DNA of 64,000 bases. Origin: an uncultured Gammaproteobacteria bacterium. GTDB taxonomy: Bacteria > Pseudomonadota > Gammaproteobacteria > Pseudomonadales > Azotimanducaceae. Shown one piece after another: positions 17,063 through 25,966 of this stretch. The position numbers and the translations under genes were made by a program. Each line of letters starts with the position of its first letter. The first letter of the stretch is position 1. The notes beneath the pieces are model-generated. The model did not search any database, had not been told where the DNA came from, and saw only the letters and a list, made by a program, of their open reading frames with translations. Where the stretch lies: positions 1 through 64,000 of the forward strand of contig CAJWQG010000005.1 in NCBI GenBank assembly GCA_913045175.1, given 5' to 3'.

Positions 17063-18460
17063 ATGCAGGCAGATGAAATACAGAACCACATCGATCAATA
17101 CTGGGATGACTACGTACTGCAGAGTCTGAAACAGTACATTACCATTCCAAACGTTTCCCCTATGTTCGATCCAGACTGGAAACAGCATGGCTATATGGAT
17201 CAGGCAATAACGCACGTCATGGATTGAATCGAAGCGCAGGCTGTCTCGAATCTGAAAATGACAATCCGGCAATTACCTGATCGAACGCCAACGCTGTGTC
17301 TGGAGTTACCTAGACAACTCGATGAAACGGTTCTCATCTACGGCCACCTGGACAAACAACCCGAGTTTACCGGCTGGCATAAGGGACTTGGGCCATGGAA
17401 ACCAATTATTCAAGAGGATCGGTTATATGGTCGTGGCGGCGCCGACGACGGCTACGCCATATACGCAACGATCTCGGCGCTAAAGGCACTTCAGCAACAA
17501 AAGCTGTCGATGCCTTGCATCGTCGTCATCATTGAATGCTCAGAGGAAAGCGGCAGCCCGGACCTACCCTATTATATGGAAGCCATGGCACAAGACATTG
17601 GCAAACCGGGTCTGGTGATCGCTCTCGATTCCACTTGTGGAAACTACGAACAGCTATGGCTTACTACCTCACTGCGCGGCATGTTGGTCGGCGAATTAAA
17701 AATACAGGTATTAAACGAAGGTGTGCACTCCGGTTCAGCAGGAGGCATCGTTCCCTCCAGCTTTCGCATTTTGCGACAAATACTGTCTCGGCTGGAAGAC
17801 GAGCATTCGGGACACATCCTGCCTTCATTTCTAAACGAACAGATTCCAGGCATGCGACGGAATGAAGCCGCAGCTGCAGGCAGGGTCCTGGACTTTGAAA
17901 CCATGTACCCCTTTGCAGGAAATGGCGAACCGGTATCCAGTGATTCAACAGAACTTGTTTTGCAGAATACCTGGCACCCCGCTCTTGAGGTCACAGGCAG
18001 TGAGGGTCTACCAGAGTTACAAAAAGCGGGTAATGTACTTAGGCCGTTTACCACGGCAAAAATTGCACTGCGGCTTGCCCCAACAACGGACGCGATCAAA
18101 GCCGTAAACGAACTGACAAAGCTGCTTACCAAAGACCCACCCTATGGATCGGTTATCAGTTTCGAACTAGAAACCCCAAATCCGGGATGGCATGCACCTC
18201 TGACATCGGAATCGCTCGAACGATCATTTCAGGAGGCCTCATCTGACTTTTTCAGTGCGCCGGCAATCAGCATGGGTTGTGGAGGAAGTATCCCCTTTAT
18301 GGAGTTTCTCGCGAAGAAATTCCCCAATGCACAATTCATCGTCACTGGCGTTCTCGGCCCACACTCAAATGCTCACGGACCGAACGAATTCCTGAACATC
18401 CCTACTGCAAAAAAGTTAACTGCATGTGTGGCGAAAGTGGTGCATGACTGGGGTCAGTGA
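17063..18460 (+). pseudogene. M20-family metallopeptidase interrupted by an in-frame TGA
   Basis: From ATG 17063 the frame reads MQADEIQNHIDQYWDDYVLQ up to codon 54, meets TGA at 17225-17227, and continues in the same frame through a complete M20 catalytic region to 18460. The context HVMD-stop-IEAQAV matches the M20 pattern where Trp is common, so TGG to TGA is the simplest explanation. Downstream motifs are intact: YGHLDKQP (metal His/Asp), GRGGADDGY (bridging Asp), ECSEESGSPD (catalytic and metal Glu), and a dimerisation domain. An internal ATG at 17258 would give a 400-residue product lacking the N-terminal helices. It belongs to the dipeptidase/carnosinase-like branch. Confidence 0.8.
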
Positions 18461-18468
18461 ATTTTTTG

Positions 18469-21452
18469 TTAGCCCGTGGATTCGATAGCGGACCGAATTT
18501 GATCCACAGTAAAAGGTTTTTGTAAAAAACTCACGTTCTTCGCATCGCCGTCTCGCACTTCTTCATGGCTATACCCACTAACCAGCAAAACAGGCAATGC
18601 GGAATCCTGCTCTCGAATCCTGCAGACAAGCTCGAGCCCTCCCATTCCAGGCATCGTCACATCGATGACGCATATTGTTAAATCCTTTTGGAAACTTGCA
18701 AACGCCTCTAATCCTTCGGTTCCATCCCTTGCCACTATCACCTCGAAGCCGATCGACTCAAGCATGTTACTTACTAGTTCACGCACATAGTCTTCATCGT
18801 CAACAACGAGAACCTTCCCTGATGAAACCTCAGGCGTAGAATCCGAGGCACCGTTATCGAGTTCTCTCTCGGCTCAGGGACTACTCGATACCGGAAACAA
18901 CACTCGAATTCGCGTACCAGAGCCCACTGTTGATAAAACACGTATTGCACCACCGTGGTGCACGCATAATCCCATACACTATCGCCATGCCAAGTCCTCG
19001 ACCAGTAAACTTGGTCGCGTAAAAAGGCTCAAACAATCGACTCGAATCCTCTTCGCTTAAACCAACGCCTTCGTCCGAAACGTCGATGTAAATGTGTTGT
19101 CCAAACGAGGGCTGCTCACCGTAATACAATGAACTCAACGACTCAGAAGTGATGACCTCTGAACCCGTTGAGATAACGATCTTGCCCTCGTCCTTTAGGT
19201 TCATTGCTTCTCCGGCGTTAATCAAAAGATTCATTAACACCTGACTCAACTGGGTCCCATCACCCCATACACTGGGCAGGTTACTTTCAAGCTCATACTC
19301 GATTGTGAACTTTCGAGGAACCGAGGCTCTTATCAACTGCTGCATATCTTTAATCTGATCATTCACTTCAACGTCAAACTCAATAAAATGCCCCTTACCC
19401 GAGCAGGTCAGCATCTGATTGCATAGTTCCGCCAGTTTGCCTCCCGCATGCTGGATTCTTTGCACATAGTCCGTAATCAAGCTATCGCCATTGGACTTTT
19501 GTTTTATCAAATCAAGATATCCAAGAATGGGAATGAGCAGATTGTTAAAATCGTGTGCAACCCCACCGGCAAGGACACCAAGACTTTCCATCTTTTGCGC
19601 CTGCTGAAGTTGCTGCTCGATTTTTTCATTGATCTCAGCAAGAGATTTTTCCTCTGAAACATCATTGAACAAATAGAGCATTCCAGTCGTTGCTGTCGCA
19701 TCATCTTCGATCATCGTTTTCGAAATGTGCACCCAGCATTCGCGACCGCTAGGATTTACGATGCGACATTCCACTCGATTACCATCCATGTATCCTTCTG
19801 TCGCACCAATATCCAGCAGGGCCCAAAGCTTCTTATCAAGAATCTCGTCATCACCAATAATGTCCGACATTGGCTGATTAACAAATTGGATAAACCCTTG
19901 AGCATCGGTAAGGCAGACACCGTCCTCGGTGGACTCAACAATGCGAAGGTAGCTTTGTCTACTCTCGATCAACTCCTTTTCGGATGCGCGGCGTTCAAGC
20001 TCCGCTGCTGCTCGATTTGCCACGATTTCAAGTAAAGTTATCGCAAACTCCACATGATCCATCGGCTTATCGTCCATCACAGTCAACAGACCAACGACCT
20101 CGCCCGTATGACTTAACAATGGTGTTCCTAAATACCCTTCAACGTTAAAGTCTCTGAGGCCTATATCCATCGGAAATAGCGCTTTCACATCCTCCGGATA
20201 TACACAGGTACCTGAATCGGTAACACGCTCGCATGGTGTCTCTGCTAATTCGTAACTGAAGTTTTCCAGATAGGTATCTGTATCCCAAAATGCGAGAGTC
20301 TCGACCACCTGGTCACCGTTCTCTGCAATGACACCGACCATTGCATATCTCACGTCCAGCGCCAGCGTGCGTGTAAGGCTTCGAAAAAAGTCCTCACCCA
20401 CATCCTGAGATGTCCTTTCCACCACCAAACGCAGTGCATCTTGTATTTTGCTGTCCGCAGACAAGTCTCGCAGCATCAGTAATCTCAAACTATTGTCCGA
20501 CAACATTTCTGAGCTGATCCGCTGAACCGTATTGCCTATTCCACTATAGATGAGGTCCGTATTCTGCTGTTGACGCTCGAGTAGGCGAAGTAATTTTGGA
20601 TGATTTGCGAAGAGCTCATCCGCACTTCTCCCCACGCAACTACGGTCGAAGCCAAACAGCGTCTCCGCTGCCTGATTGCAGTCGACTACCCGCATCTGGC
20701 TATCAAGAATCATTACGCCATCCTGCATAGCAGCGACGACTTTGGCACGTGCAACGGGGGTAAGATCGCCCAAACCAAAACGAAATACCCCCACCACCAT
20801 AATCAATCCGCTAACAACGATGGTAAAAGGCGTAAGATCCAACGGGCCAGGTCCTACACGTGAGATGTATAAAACGTTCGCTACTCACGGTAAAACAAGT
20901 GCAACAGCAAGGGCTATTCGCTGGCGCACATAGTATTGGCCTGACTCAAACATTGCCGAAACGATTAAAAACGCCCCAACAAGATTCAGAGTGTAGCTAT
21001 AGGCAATGTGGAACCAGAATCCTAGGCCGTAGGTACTCTGGAAAATGTAAAGACCATTGAATTCCACAAGTTCTTTTGTAACCAGAAGAACCTATGGTGC
21101 TCCGCCGTGAATACCTGCAGCAACGTAAGACAGGGGATAACAAACAACAACGCGACCCACTTCCTGCCAACGTACAGCGACTTGCCTCGCATCTGCAGCC
21201 CAAGTAGTAGCCAACCAATCGGGCCCATTACAAAAGCAACGTACTCAAACTTTACAACCCAAAGCTTCGCGTTGAATCCCTCGACGAGCACTTCCAAGGT
21301 ATAGCCGCCACACCAGAACCCCTGGCCGCGATGATAATAGCCAGCGATGCATCAAACGGACCTCGTCGCCTGGCCAAATAAGCCAGGAGGTAAACAGCCA
21401 CAGGGATGGCTATTAATAGAGGTATTACCACGATCAGCTGTTCCACACTCAT
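18469..21452 (-). pseudogene. Hybrid sensor histidine kinase (7TM-PAS-GAF-PAS-HisKA-HATPase-REC), multiply disrupted
   Basis: Read leftward, the pieces are: an N-terminal HisKA_7TM membrane domain (21452-20840), a PAS domain (MILDSQMRVVDCNQAAETLFG), a GAF-like domain, a second PAS (DGVCLTDAQGFIQFVNQP), HisKA with the phospho-acceptor His (GGVAHDFNNLL), HATPase (FEPFYATKFTGRGLGMAIVYG) and a receiver domain (VLVVDDEDYV ... CVIDVTMPG). Lesions seen are a frameshift in a G-run near 21317, a second near 21058, TGA at 20885-20887 where LP-W-VANVLY is expected, a frameshift near 18960, and TGA at 18874-18876. No start codon precedes the receiver, so it was part of the kinase. The receiver-only frame (18469-18786) is a fragment. 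Confidence 0.85.
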
Positions 21453-21523
21453 GTGTTAACCGTACGTGATCGAAAAAAAGAGTTCATATAATAGCAACGT
21501 GGTTACGTAATTTCGCGACTGTT

Positions 21524-21552
21524 TTGCCGAATTCCGAGCATGGTGATATAAC
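21524..21552 (+). promoter_or_regulatory. Probable sigma-70 promoter of the SDR gene
   Basis: TTGCCG (21524-21529) and TATAAC (21547-21552) are separated by 17 bases, the ideal spacing. Transcription would start about 17 bases before the ATG, just leaving room for the AAAGGAG ribosome-binding site at about 21562-21568. Confidence 0.55.
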
Positions 21553-21575
21553 AATCACGCACAAAGGAGAATCCA

Positions 21576-22481
21576 ATGAGCGAGTTTGAAGGTAAGGTCG
21601 TAGTGATAACGGGTGCCGGAGGCGGATTGGGTAAGGCTCATGCATTGGAATTCGGTAAACGTGGAGCACAAGTAGTAGTCAATGATCTAGGCGGTTCCGT
21701 AGATGGTTCTGGTGCTGGCGACGCTGCGGATCAAGTAGTCGACCAGATAAAATCAGCCGGTGGTGAAGCAATCGCTAACAAAGCTTCCGTTTCTGACCCC
21801 GAAGGGGCACGGAGCATTATCACAGACGCCGTCGACGCTTACGGGACAGTCGACTTTCTGGTGAACAATGCTGGCATTTTAAGGGACAAAACCTTCAGAA
21901 AGATGACTTTGGATGAGTGGAATCTTGTCATGAACGTCCACATCAATGGCACTGCGTACGTTACACATGAGGCCTGGCCGATAATGTACGAGAAGAAATA
22001 CGGTCGCATCGTTTTCACATCATCAGGCTCAGGAATCTGGGGAAATTTCGGTCAGTCAAACTATGGTGCCGCGAAGATGGCAATGTTGGGATTCATGAAT
22101 GTGCTCTCAATAGAGGGCGCATCACATAATATCAAGGTAAACGTGCTTGCTCCGGGCGCAGCGACACGAATGACGGCTACTATTCCAGGAAGACAAAAAG
22201 TAGATGTAGACAAGCCACCGCCAGAGCGCGCCCCTGAACTAGTAACACCGGCAGTTCTCTTTATGTGCAGCGAAAGTGCTCCAACAGGAAAAGTATTTCA
22301 GGCGTCAGGTGGAAAATTTTCGATGGCAGCAATGTATGAAAATCCTGGCGCACAACTGGGCGTTAATGCCACCTACGAATCGTTTCGTGAGAACCTGGAC
22401 CAGGTTACTGATATGTCCAATCTCGGTGATGCCGAAGCGCGGCGCGAAAGAATTAGCAGGGAACCACCCCGTCGCGGCTAA
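21576..22481 (+). CDS. SDR family oxidoreductase (3-hydroxyacyl-CoA dehydrogenase-like)
   Basis: A 301-residue short-chain dehydrogenase with the Rossmann motif GAGGGLGKAHALEFG, the NDLGG loop for cofactor choice, NNAGILRDKTF, catalytic Ser in FTSSGSGIWG and the YxxxK pair (SNYGAAKMAM). The VVNDLGGSVDG signature and the insertion pattern match bacterial relatives of the dehydrogenase unit of peroxisomal multifunctional enzyme type 2 (HSD17B4), which acts on 3-hydroxyacyl-CoA in beta-oxidation. A good AAAGGAG site precedes the ATG. A thiolase-like gene 1.2 kb downstream on the other strand fits a lipid or steroid degradation setting but is not cotranscribed. Confidence 0.9.
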   Translation: MSEFEGKVVVITGAGGGLGKAHALEFGKRGAQVVVNDLGGSVDGSGAGDAADQVVDQIKSAGGEAIANKASVSDPEGARSIITDAVDAYGTVDFLVNNAGILRDKTFRKMTLDEWNLVMNVHINGTAYVTHEAWPIMYEKKYGRIVFTSSGSGIWGNFGQSNYGAAKMAMLGFMNVLSIEGASHNIKVNVLAPGAATRMTATIPGRQKVDVDKPPPERAPELVTPAVLFMCSESAPTGKVFQASGGKFSMAAMYENPGAQLGVNATYESFRENLDQVTDMSNLGDAEARRERISREPPRRG

Positions 22482-22541
22482 CTTGTTCGAGGATAAGTCC
22501 AAATGCGCCATCCTCTCTTATTGCGTTACTATCTCAAAGGA

Positions 22542-22569
22542 CTGACGACCTCACGCACCCTGCTATACT
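22542..22569 (+). promoter_or_regulatory. Possible sigma-70 promoter before the 22595 gene
   Basis: TATACT at 22564-22569 with a weak -35 (CTGACG, 22542-22547) 16 bases upstream. The predicted start point is about 20 bases before the ATG at 22595. Judged from sequence match only. Confidence 0.4.
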
Positions 22570-22594
22570 GCGATACCACCAACAGGAACTAGCC

Positions 22595-23188
22595 ATGGAC
22601 CTGGTTGAACTGGACTACAGCTACAGTCGCATTATTCACGACTACTATGTCAGGAACTGGAAAGATGAAACCGGAAGTTCCAAAGTGACTATTGCCAAGA
22701 GGGCCGTACTTGCCTATCACCAGGAAACAGAGATACAGAAGAATGTAGACCCTGTTTTTAAAGTTCCTGACGATGAGTCCCACTATGACAGTGCAGCCAA
22801 ACAATGGGCACATCAAATAGACAAGTTCTTTTCTCCTTACGAAACAGTCAAACTTCCCTATTCCTTTGGTGACTATCTCGTGCTTGCCCTGGATGAAGAA
22901 TATCGAAAAAACTGCCTAATCGACCTTGACAGAAAAAGGAGAACCATCGTCAGCCCGACGCTTCCGGAAGATGGTGACATGATGAACAGTGTGCAGATCA
23001 CGATAAAAGAAACATCTGAGGCCATTCAGCACCTGGTCAAGTTGGCACCTAACGGTTTAGGTGATGACAGTGACCAGGATCTGATGCGAGGACGTCAGGA
23101 ACTGTTGGAGGCTATAGAGGCAATGCGTAACGGTCTTGCACAGCTCGACCATGAACTATCCAAGCGCAACATTGATATCGTTGATTAG
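22595..23188 (+). CDS. Hypothetical protein, 197 aa
   Basis: I do not recognise this protein. It has no signal peptide or membrane segment and is rich in charged residues. The middle part (FSPYETVKLPYSFGDYLVLALDEEYR) looks globular, and the C-terminal third (about residues 125-190, ITIKETSEAIQHL ... ALQLD-like heptads) is likely helical or coiled coil. It has its own apparent promoter and sits beside an Arc-type repressor gene on the opposite strand, a setting reminiscent of small phage-derived or regulatory modules. No function is assigned. Confidence 0.7.
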   Translation: MDLVELDYSYSRIIHDYYVRNWKDETGSSKVTIAKRAVLAYHQETEIQKNVDPVFKVPDDESHYDSAAKQWAHQIDKFFSPYETVKLPYSFGDYLVLALDEEYRKNCLIDLDRKRRTIVSPTLPEDGDMMNSVQITIKETSEAIQHLVKLAPNGLGDDSDQDLMRGRQELLEAIEAMRNGLAQLDHELSKRNIDIVD

Positions 23189-23219
23189 GTAACGACCAAT
23201 ACCTTTTTGATTCACGTGA

Positions 23220-23420
23220 TTAGATAACGCGTTTCTTCTCAAGACGCTTAATTAGATCTGTTAACTTCTTATCAGTGGTAGAACTACTGAAGGAGTCATT
23301 CAGGATATTCGTGATTTCATTATTCATCGAAGTGTTGTTCGACTTGGCGCGACGCTTGATTTTTTTGTGCAACCCCGGTGGCAAACGTAAAACAAACTTA
23401 ACCTGTTCGACTTCTGGCAT
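23220..23420 (-). CDS. Arc-like ribbon-helix-helix DNA-binding protein
   Basis: The start at 23420 (MPEVEQVKFVLRLPPGLHKK, 66 residues) is preferred because the Arc fold begins there; an upstream in-frame start at 23477 would add 19 residues. The beta strand VKFVLRLPP followed by helices (HKKIKRRAKSNNTSMNNEITNILND) is the Arc/MetJ ribbon-helix-helix pattern, in which the strand residues enter the DNA major groove. Such proteins bind tandem half-sites as cooperative dimers. Exactly such an array of AT-rich repeats lies immediately upstream (23550-23590), suggesting autoregulation. The family is common in phages and plasmid modules. Confidence 0.85.
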   Translation of the reverse strand: MPEVEQVKFVLRLPPGLHKKIKRRAKSNNTSMNNEITNILNDSFSSSTTDKKLTDLIKRLEKKRVI

Positions 23421-23549
23421 CCCCGACTCCATCGATAACAATTGATATGCAGGATTATAGGTGCGCCCGTCCTTCACCGTTGTAAGTTATTTATTACAAT
23501 GTTATTGGGTTTGTATTTCAACATCATGCTGATAGCACTATCAACAAAG

Positions 23550-23590
23550 TTGTTAATAACAAGTTGTTGATAACAAGCGGTTGATAAAAG
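23550..23590. promoter_or_regulatory. Operator-like array with 14-bp period
   Basis: TTGTTAATAACAA at 23550-23562 is a perfect palindrome around its central base. TTGTTGATAACAA at 23564-23576 repeats it with one mismatch, and a third weaker copy (CGGTTGATAAAAG) starts at 23578, all 14 bases apart. A near-palindrome GATAGCACTATC lies at 23531-23542. The spacing, close to 1.3 helical turns, and the position upstream of the ribbon-helix-helix gene suggest its own operators. Confidence 0.55.
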
Positions 23591-23634
23591 TTGCTAGAGA
23601 ACAGGTATCGGGTGGTTATCGCGCAGCGATGTGC

Positions 23635-25128
23635 TCAGGGTTCATAGATCGTTTTGCCTTCAACGCTGCTCAGCTTCCCTGTAGCACCAACTTGTTCTTC
23701 GGTAACAAAACTATTCAAGAGATCAATGTCGGTAGGGGTATTCGCAAGGAATCTTTGATCGCGCTCGGTGCGTCCAAGCACAATGCCGCGAGTGGGCATC
23801 CCCTCTCTATCATAGGAAACTGTATAGGCCTCAATCGTACCTTCTCCAGAAGCTGACAAATCCACCTCTTTACCTTTAGGACGCGCCGGCAGATCATCAA
23901 TCAGACCTTCTCGTGGTTCTTCCCCCGGTTCGCCCGAGAGGATCGTGGCAGCATGCTTGGTAAGATGCCAGCCATTCCCAGTAACCATCCCACTACCCCC
24001 TTTATTCCTGACAATTTTTTCAGTCATCTCAGATAAGGAGTGCAGTGTGTAGGCACTGGCGGGACCACCTGCATAGGGCAGTCCGCCCGTGACCGTAAAT
24101 CCTCTTGGATCATCGATAGACAGGTCGAGTACTTTGCAGGCCATCTCGACCGCCACCGGGAAGCAACTGTAAAAATCAAAATGGTCGATGTCCGACACGT
24201 TGAGACCTGCATTGGCCAGCGCACTCACGTGTGTATCTCTCATAGCAGGACAGTCAGTGTAATCAGGACGCTCACTTACCCACCATGGTTCCTCGTTGCT
24301 CGACGCACCGCCACGCCAAAAAACCATTCGATGATCAGGAACACCGAGCCGCTTGGCATGGGCAAGCGAACATATCAGAACACCAGCCGCCTGCTCAGTG
24401 TTCAATATAGAATTTAAATATTTTGGATAAGGAAAAGCGATCATGCGATTGCTGGGCGTCACCGTAATCAACTCTTCCGCGCTCCGCCTGGTAGGGAACC
24501 ACGCGTACGGATTATCCGCAGCGACTTCCGTGAATCGTGTAAACAAACGACCTATACCCTGATTGTGTTCTTCGATCGACAAACCAAGAGAAGCCCTCAT
24601 GGCGTTCTCAAATAGTGGATAGACGTCCGGTGGATCTTCGAGGCCGTATAGTGACTCCAGTTCATTATTCCCTGGCTCATCGTTTCCGATCATCACCGCC
24701 TGACCCTTACCACCACGAGTCCACACCAGCCGTTTCCCAACGCTACGCGCCTTCATTAGCACCTTAAGATTATTGCAACCCGCTACCAATGCCGAGCTAT
24801 ATCGCCCTTGAACTATCTCGTTAGCGATACGGTTCACAAGCATCGTTCCCGCCTGACCGCCGGTTCCCGTAACATATTGACCTGAAGGCGTTGCTTCGAT
24901 TCGAGCGGACACAAGATCCACCGGATTATCAGGGTGCCATCCAACAGTCTCTACCAATGCGATCGTATCAAGACTTTTGAGTATCGCGTCACCGGCACCG
25001 CTAGCTTCAGCCGCTTTTGTTGCCACTGTCGCGAGCATTTCCACTGGTTCAATAAATCGATCAACGTCTGCATCTCGATCGACTAGTTGTCCAGTCCCGA
25101 CAATCACCGGTACGTTTTCATCACTCAT
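23635..25128 (-). CDS. Thiolase-like / acetyl-CoA acetyltransferase family protein
   Basis: The start at 25128 (MSDENVPVIVGTGQLVDRD) follows an AGGGG site; the frame is open to 25170. The 497-residue protein has the thiolase fold landmarks: the N-terminal VIVGTGQ strand, GQYVTGTGGQAGTMLVNRIA, DFYSCFPVAVEM, GGLPYAGGPASAYTLHS and a C-terminal GNGWHLTKHAATILS. At the position of the classical acylated Cys the sequence is GGQAGT, so this belongs to the thiolase-like group lacking that nucleophile, which is often annotated as acetyl-CoA acetyltransferase or SCP-x-type. Role in acyl-CoA metabolism is likely; the exact reaction is unknown. Confidence 0.8.
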   Translation of the reverse strand: MSDENVPVIVGTGQLVDRDADVDRFIEPVEMLATVATKAAEASGAGDAILKSLDTIALVETVGWHPDNPVDLVSARIEATPSGQYVTGTGGQAGTMLVNRIANEIVQGRYSSALVAGCNNLKVLMKARSVGKRLVWTRGGKGQAVMIGNDEPGNNELESLYGLEDPPDVYPLFENAMRASLGLSIEEHNQGIGRLFTRFTEVAADNPYAWFPTRRSAEELITVTPSNRMIAFPYPKYLNSILNTEQAAGVLICSLAHAKRLGVPDHRMVFWRGGASSNEEPWWVSERPDYTDCPAMRDTHVSALANAGLNVSDIDHFDFYSCFPVAVEMACKVLDLSIDDPRGFTVTGGLPYAGGPASAYTLHSLSEMTEKIVRNKGGSGMVTGNGWHLTKHAATILSGEPGEEPREGLIDDLPARPKGKEVDLSASGEGTIEAYTVSYDREGMPTRGIVLGRTERDQRFLANTPTDIDLLNSFVTEEQVGATGKLSSVEGKTIYEP

Positions 25129-25205
25129 AGCGGACCCCTGAAATTCAGGCGCCATAATACCATTACGCACTTATGCTTGGTCCACCTGCTCCAAACCGAT
25201 AAACG

Positions 25206-25805
25206 TCAATGCAGAATATTCTCTTCAACAATGGAGCACATCGAGGCTCGTATGACTTGAGGGTCATAGCGCCCAATATGGTTCTTGAGCATTCTTCGCT
25301 GAATAGCATCCTGGAGCTCTAGCGTGATACCTCGATACATCATCAATTCTTCGTATTCAGTAACGGCGCACAGAATCCTGGCCGAAAGCGGCACTTTTGC
25401 GTCCGCATCATTTTGTAGAAAGCCGTCACCCGATGAATACTCTCGGTGTTTCAGAATGACATCGCAAATTTGCCTGGCGTCGTCGCTCAATCTAAAAGCG
25501 GAGAAAACCGGATACTGTCGATAGGCTTTCATTTCCACACTGGATAAATCAAGAAAGCTTTTTTTGCGCAGACTGTCGTGTAAATAAAGTTCGCCCACCC
25601 GGTGAACCCTCGCTGCGAGCTCAAGGTGGACGATCTGCTCTTCATCGAGACCCAGTTGACGTGCGATTGCCACGCAACGGGTAGCCACCTTCCGGGATAG
25701 CAATCGCCTCGGGGCCTCAAGATTCGCATGCGCTAACACACAGGTGTCTACCAGATGCGTGTATTCGGGACTGGCGAGCCAATGTTTCACCCTGTCACTA
25801 CGCAC
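25206..25805 (-). CDS. Degenerate HD-GYP/HDc-like domain protein
   Basis: A 199-residue cytoplasmic protein whose central part follows the HD-GYP plan with its catalytic residues changed. ELAARVHRVGELYLHDSL replaces the HD pair with His-Arg, VILKHREYSSGDGFL stands for HHExxDGxGYP, and PLSARILCAVTEYEEL matches the PLxARIxxVxDxYxxL segment with Asp lost. Active HD-GYP proteins hydrolyse cyclic di-GMP. With the metal ligands missing, this one is more likely a binding or structural protein. An FHA-GGDEF cyclase gene is 4 kb away, but no linkage is shown. Confidence 0.7.
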   Translation of the reverse strand: MRSDRVKHWLASPEYTHLVDTCVLAHANLEAPRRLLSRKVATRCVAIARQLGLDEEQIVHLELAARVHRVGELYLHDSLRKKSFLDLSSVEMKAYRQYPVFSAFRLSDDARQICDVILKHREYSSGDGFLQNDADAKVPLSARILCAVTEYEELMMYRGITLELQDAIQRRMLKNHIGRYDPQVIRASMCSIVEENILH

Positions 25806-25874
25806 TTACTGAACAGATTCTAGCTCCATCTTGCTTATCTTGAAGTAATTGTTCCTAAAAGAGGAGCATCAACC

Positions 25875-25940
25875 ATGCCACAATTTAAATCGTTTTAAAT
25901 CGGACAGTTAAAAAAATACTATGACCAATTTACGTCATGA
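25875..25940 (+). other. Possible decayed small ORF with a strong ribosome-binding site
   Basis: AGAGGAG precedes ATG 25875, which reads MPQFKSF and then TAA at 25896-25898. The same frame continues IGQLKKYYDQFTS to TGA at 25938-25940, a sequence that looks protein-like. It may be the remains of a small gene with nonsense codons, or a chance leader. It lies alone between the HD-GYP-like and MFS genes. Confidence 0.25.
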
Positions 25941-25966
25941 AATGACAAGAATGACGACTCATCGAG

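Noticed and set aside
18469..18786. A separate CheY-like response regulator gene
   Set aside because: No start codon lies before its first phospho-site Asp pair; the frame connects to the kinase through a TGA, so it is the receiver end of the broken hybrid kinase.
17225..20887. Reassignment of TGA to Trp (two TGA codons at Trp positions)
   Set aside because: TGA ends intact genes such as the RND adaptor and transporter at natural C termini, and TAG and TAA also occur as premature stops. Nonsense mutation explains all cases.
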